Part shown: in pieces, positions 6,386 to 7,620 of the stretch | How positions within the stretch are numbered: the stretch's first letter is position 1 | How the letters are laid out: each line of letters starts with the position of its first letter | DNA from: Mycobacterium sp. | Lineage (GTDB): Bacteria; Actinomycetota; Actinomycetes; Mycobacteriales; Mycobacteriaceae | Assembly (NCBI GenBank): GCA_029256565.1 | Contig: JAQSXQ010000078.1 | Coordinates: 1-7,620, forward strand | Length of the DNA: 7,620 nucleotides | Reading direction: 5' to 3' | Made by a program: the position numbers and the translations under genes | Notes under the pieces: model-generated | Database searches by the model: none | Seen by the model: the letters and a program-made list of their open reading frames with translations, nothing else | What the model was told of the DNA's origin: nothing

Positions 6386-6397
6386 GGCACAACCCTA
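6386..6397 (-). promoter_or_regulatory. candidate leaderless promoter of rph
   Basis: On the minus strand TAGGGT (6392-6397) is followed by 6 nt and then the GTG start at 6385. The spacing places the transcription start on the start codon. It lies in the 42-bp gap after the phosphodiesterase gene. No clear -35 box is seen. Confidence 0.45.
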
Positions 6398-6427
6398 ACG
6401 GCCGGGTCCGACCAGGTGCAGGTTGGC

Positions 6428-7225
6428 TCAGGCCCGCGTGACGTCGTAGGACTCGTCGCACACCACGGCGTGCACCGGTCCGTCGAACTCGGCCTTCGCC
6501 TCGCCGATGACGTCCTCACGCGAGGTCCACGGCGGGATGTGGGTCAACAACAGTTCGCGGACACCGGCTTTGGCCGCGGCGCGGCCTGCCTCGGCTCCGG
6601 AGAGGTGCAGCTTCGGCGGGCGGTCGGGCGAATCGGTCCACGACGCCTCGCACAGGAAGACGTCGGCGCCGCTGGCCAGTTCGATCAGCGCGTCGCAGTA
6701 CCCGGTGTCGCCGCTGTAGACGAACGTGGCACCGGACGGGTCGGTGAAGCGCATGCCGTAGGACTCGGTCGGGTGGCACAGCAGCCGGGGCAGGACGTCG
6801 AGCGACCCGATCTGGACGTGCTCGCCGTCGGTCCACCGGCGCAGGTCGAACACGTCGGTGAAGTCGTCGATCTCGCGCCCCTCGGGCGAGGATGCCGCGC
6901 CGAGGCGCGCCCACGTCGCCTCCGGCCCGTACATGAGCGCGCGCCCCTTCGGCGGGGTCGGGTGGTACCGCCGCCACACGAAGAGGCCGGGAAGGTCGAG
7001 GCAGTGATCGGCGTGCAGGTGCGAGAGCAGGACCCCGACGGTGCCGGGATCGGCATGCCGCTGCAGGGCGCCGAGGACGCCGCCGCCGAAGTCGAGGACC
7101 AGTGGTGGCGTGTCGGGCGCGGTCAACAGATATCCCGAGGCAGGCGAATCAGGCCCCGTCACACTCCCGGAGCATCCCAGAACGGTGATTCGCACGCTCA
7201 CTAGCTTGCCATGCCCCGTCTCCAT
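6428..7225 (-). CDS. Metallo-beta-lactamase-fold phosphodiesterase (Rv1339-like)
   Basis: This protein closely resembles M. tuberculosis Rv1339, described as an atypical class II cAMP phosphodiesterase; hydrolysis of cAMP to AMP in the cytosol is inferred from that likeness. The fold also includes RNase Z-like enzymes. Metal ligands are complete: HLHADH (69-74), HPTES (His151), SGDTG (Asp173), LHLSG (His207) and THIPP (His229). A glycine-rich FGGGVLGAL stretch (46-54) precedes the first motif. Length is 265 residues from ATG 7225; the clearly conserved core begins at VRITVLGCSGS, so GTG 7195 (255 residues) or GTG 7201 are alternative starts. None of the three has a good Shine-Dalgarno. The gene lies 42 bp before rph on the same strand. 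In M. tuberculosis the gene before it is murI; here it is the rhomboid gene across a 161-bp spacer. Confidence 0.92.
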   Translation of the reverse strand: METGHGKLVSVRITVLGCSGSVTGPDSPASGYLLTAPDTPPLVLDFGGGVLGALQRHADPGTVGVLLSHLHADHCLDLPGLFVWRRYHPTPPKGRALMYGPEATWARLGAASSPEGREIDDFTDVFDLRRWTDGEHVQIGSLDVLPRLLCHPTESYGMRFTDPSGATFVYSGDTGYCDALIELASGADVFLCEASWTDSPDRPPKLHLSGAEAGRAAAKAGVRELLLTHIPPWTSREDVIGEAKAEFDGPVHAVVCDESYDVTRA

Positions 7226-7243
7226 GTGACGAAAACATCACCG

Positions 7244-7264
7244 CTTTGGGCGTCTTTGGGCGTC
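7244..7264. repeat. 10-bp tandem duplication
   Basis: The 10-bp unit CTTTGGGCGT is repeated twice directly, plus one extra base. It lies 19 bp upstream of the phosphodiesterase ATG, in the spacer behind the rhomboid gene. The period is about one helical turn. It could be a replication slip or a paired protein site. Confidence 0.8.
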
Positions 7265-7279
7265 CGGATTCACCGATTG

Positions 7280-7292
7280 GTCACGCTGTGAC
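7280..7292. repeat. inverted repeat GTCAC-GCT-GTGAC
   Basis: A perfect 5-bp inverted repeat with a 3-bp centre, 55 bp upstream of the phosphodiesterase ATG. It could be a regulator site. The half-sites recall CRP (TGTGA/TCACA), but their orientation and spacing do not fit the CRP consensus. Confidence 0.5.
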
Positions 7293-7340
7293 GTCTCACC
7301 TGGGACGACGCCGAGAGAGACCGCGACCGGGATTCGGTGC

Positions 7341-7357
7341 AGGTGTGGCGCACACCT
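7341..7357 (-). terminator. candidate hairpin terminator after the rhomboid gene
   Basis: A perfect 7-bp inverted repeat (AGGTGTG/CACACCT) with a 3-nt loop begins 30 nt downstream of the rhomboid stop. No U-tract follows on the minus strand, which is usual for mycobacterial hairpin terminators but makes the call uncertain; a palindromic operator is an equally good reading. A second, weaker hairpin with CGGCCG arms (7377-7382 and 7391-7396) flanks the stop codon itself. Confidence 0.4.
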
Positions 7358-7386
7358 CATTTCAGCAAAGCGCGTTCGGCCGGTGA

Positions 7387-7620
7387 TCAGCGGCCGAGTT
7401 GGGGCGCCACGCCGCCCCTGCGCCGCTCGCGAGCAGTGCGCTCGGGACCGGAGAGCACGTAGGCGGCGACCACCCCGGCGATCGCTCCGCACAGGTGGCC
7501 CTGCCACGACACTCCGAACGTGCCGGGCAGCACGCCCAGCAACACACCGCCGTAGACGAAGAGCACGATGACGCCGACGACGATCTCCCATGCCTTGCGC
7601 GTGAAGAAGCCGAAGACGAT
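7387..7620 (-). CDS. Rhomboid-family intramembrane serine protease, C-terminal part
   Basis: The gene runs off the right edge of the window; 77 C-terminal residues and a TGA stop (7387-7389) are visible. Two hydrophobic segments can be seen, about residues 11-30 and 41-56 of the visible part. The second holds SWQGHLCGAIAGVVAAY, the rhomboid signature with the catalytic histidine; the GxSG serine motif lies in the missing part. The end is a basic, non-hydrophobic tail (ERTARERRRGG). Rhomboids cleave membrane proteins within the bilayer. The gene corresponds to Rv1337 of M. tuberculosis, where murI follows directly; here the next gene on the strand is the phosphodiesterase after 161 bp. Confidence 0.88.
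   Translation of the reverse strand: MVFGFFTRKAWEIVVGVIVLFVYGGVLLGVLPGTFGVSWQGHLCGAIAGVVAAYVLSGPERTARERRRGGVAPQLGR

Noticed and set aside
5309..7204. A 631-codon plus-strand open frame across rdgB, rph and the phosphodiesterase gene
   Set aside because: It is antisense to three well-identified genes, is rich in Arg, Gly and Ala with no domain, and is the kind of shadow frame expected at this GC content.
7225..7300. Possible CRP (cAMP receptor) sites upstream of the phosphodiesterase
   Set aside because: Half-sites TGTGA and TCAC occur, but with N8 (7225-7242) or N4 (7287-7299) spacing instead of the N6 of the CRP consensus, so the attractive feedback idea is not supported.
7238..7591. A minus-strand 117-codon frame across the spacer and rhomboid end
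   Set aside because: It overlaps the rhomboid frame, which carries the SWQGHLCG signature, and its own translation has no motif.

Overview
The window looks like a chromosomal core segment from a high-GC actinobacterium, most probably a fast-growing mycobacterium (Mycolicibacterium type). From memory, the proteins match the M. tuberculosis block Rv1337 to Rv1343c: rhomboid protease, Rv1339-type phosphodiesterase, RNase PH, RdgB, a DUF3817 protein and LprD. The order is flipped here and the block is not identical. No mobile element, CRISPR array, phage gene or rRNA is visible. No stretch over 300 bases lacks a gene.

Left part, plus strand (1-2596): the 3' portion of a multi-pass membrane protein of the LPG-synthase/flippase-like (UPF0104) family, then, after 59 bp, a complete prfC encoding release factor RF3. 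A tRNA-Leu(UAG) gene lies on the minus strand 10 bp after prfC, tail to tail with it. Middle (2690-3474): a 33-bp divergent gap, then a tightly coupled plus-strand pair, lprD and a DUF3817 membrane protein, joined by an ATGA overlap.

Right part, all minus strand (read from 7620 leftward): the C-terminal end of a rhomboid protease, a 161-bp spacer, a metallo-beta-lactamase-fold phosphodiesterase (Rv1339-like), rph, rdgB, and a 14-helix-type MFS drug/proton antiporter. The transporter's 3' end overlaps the 3' end of the DUF3817 gene by 23 bp. Phosphodiesterase, RNase PH and RdgB are all small phosphate-handling housekeeping enzymes for cyclic nucleotides, tRNA 3' ends and non-canonical NTPs. 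The RNase PH gene lies near a tRNA gene that encodes no CCA end.

The main points of interest are: (1) murI, which lies between the rhomboid and Rv1339 genes in M. tuberculosis, is absent from that position; (2) an MFS transporter gene sits between rdgB and the DUF3817 gene, where M. tuberculosis has none; (3) several genes (lprD, rph, the MFS gene) have a TANNNT -10 box placed so that transcripts would begin at or next to the start codon, with no Shine-Dalgarno; (4) the tRNA and lprD promoters appear to overlap back to back in 33 bp; (5) the lipoprotein annotation usually given to LprD is weakly supported by its sequence. I see no clear new defence, toxin or mobile system.
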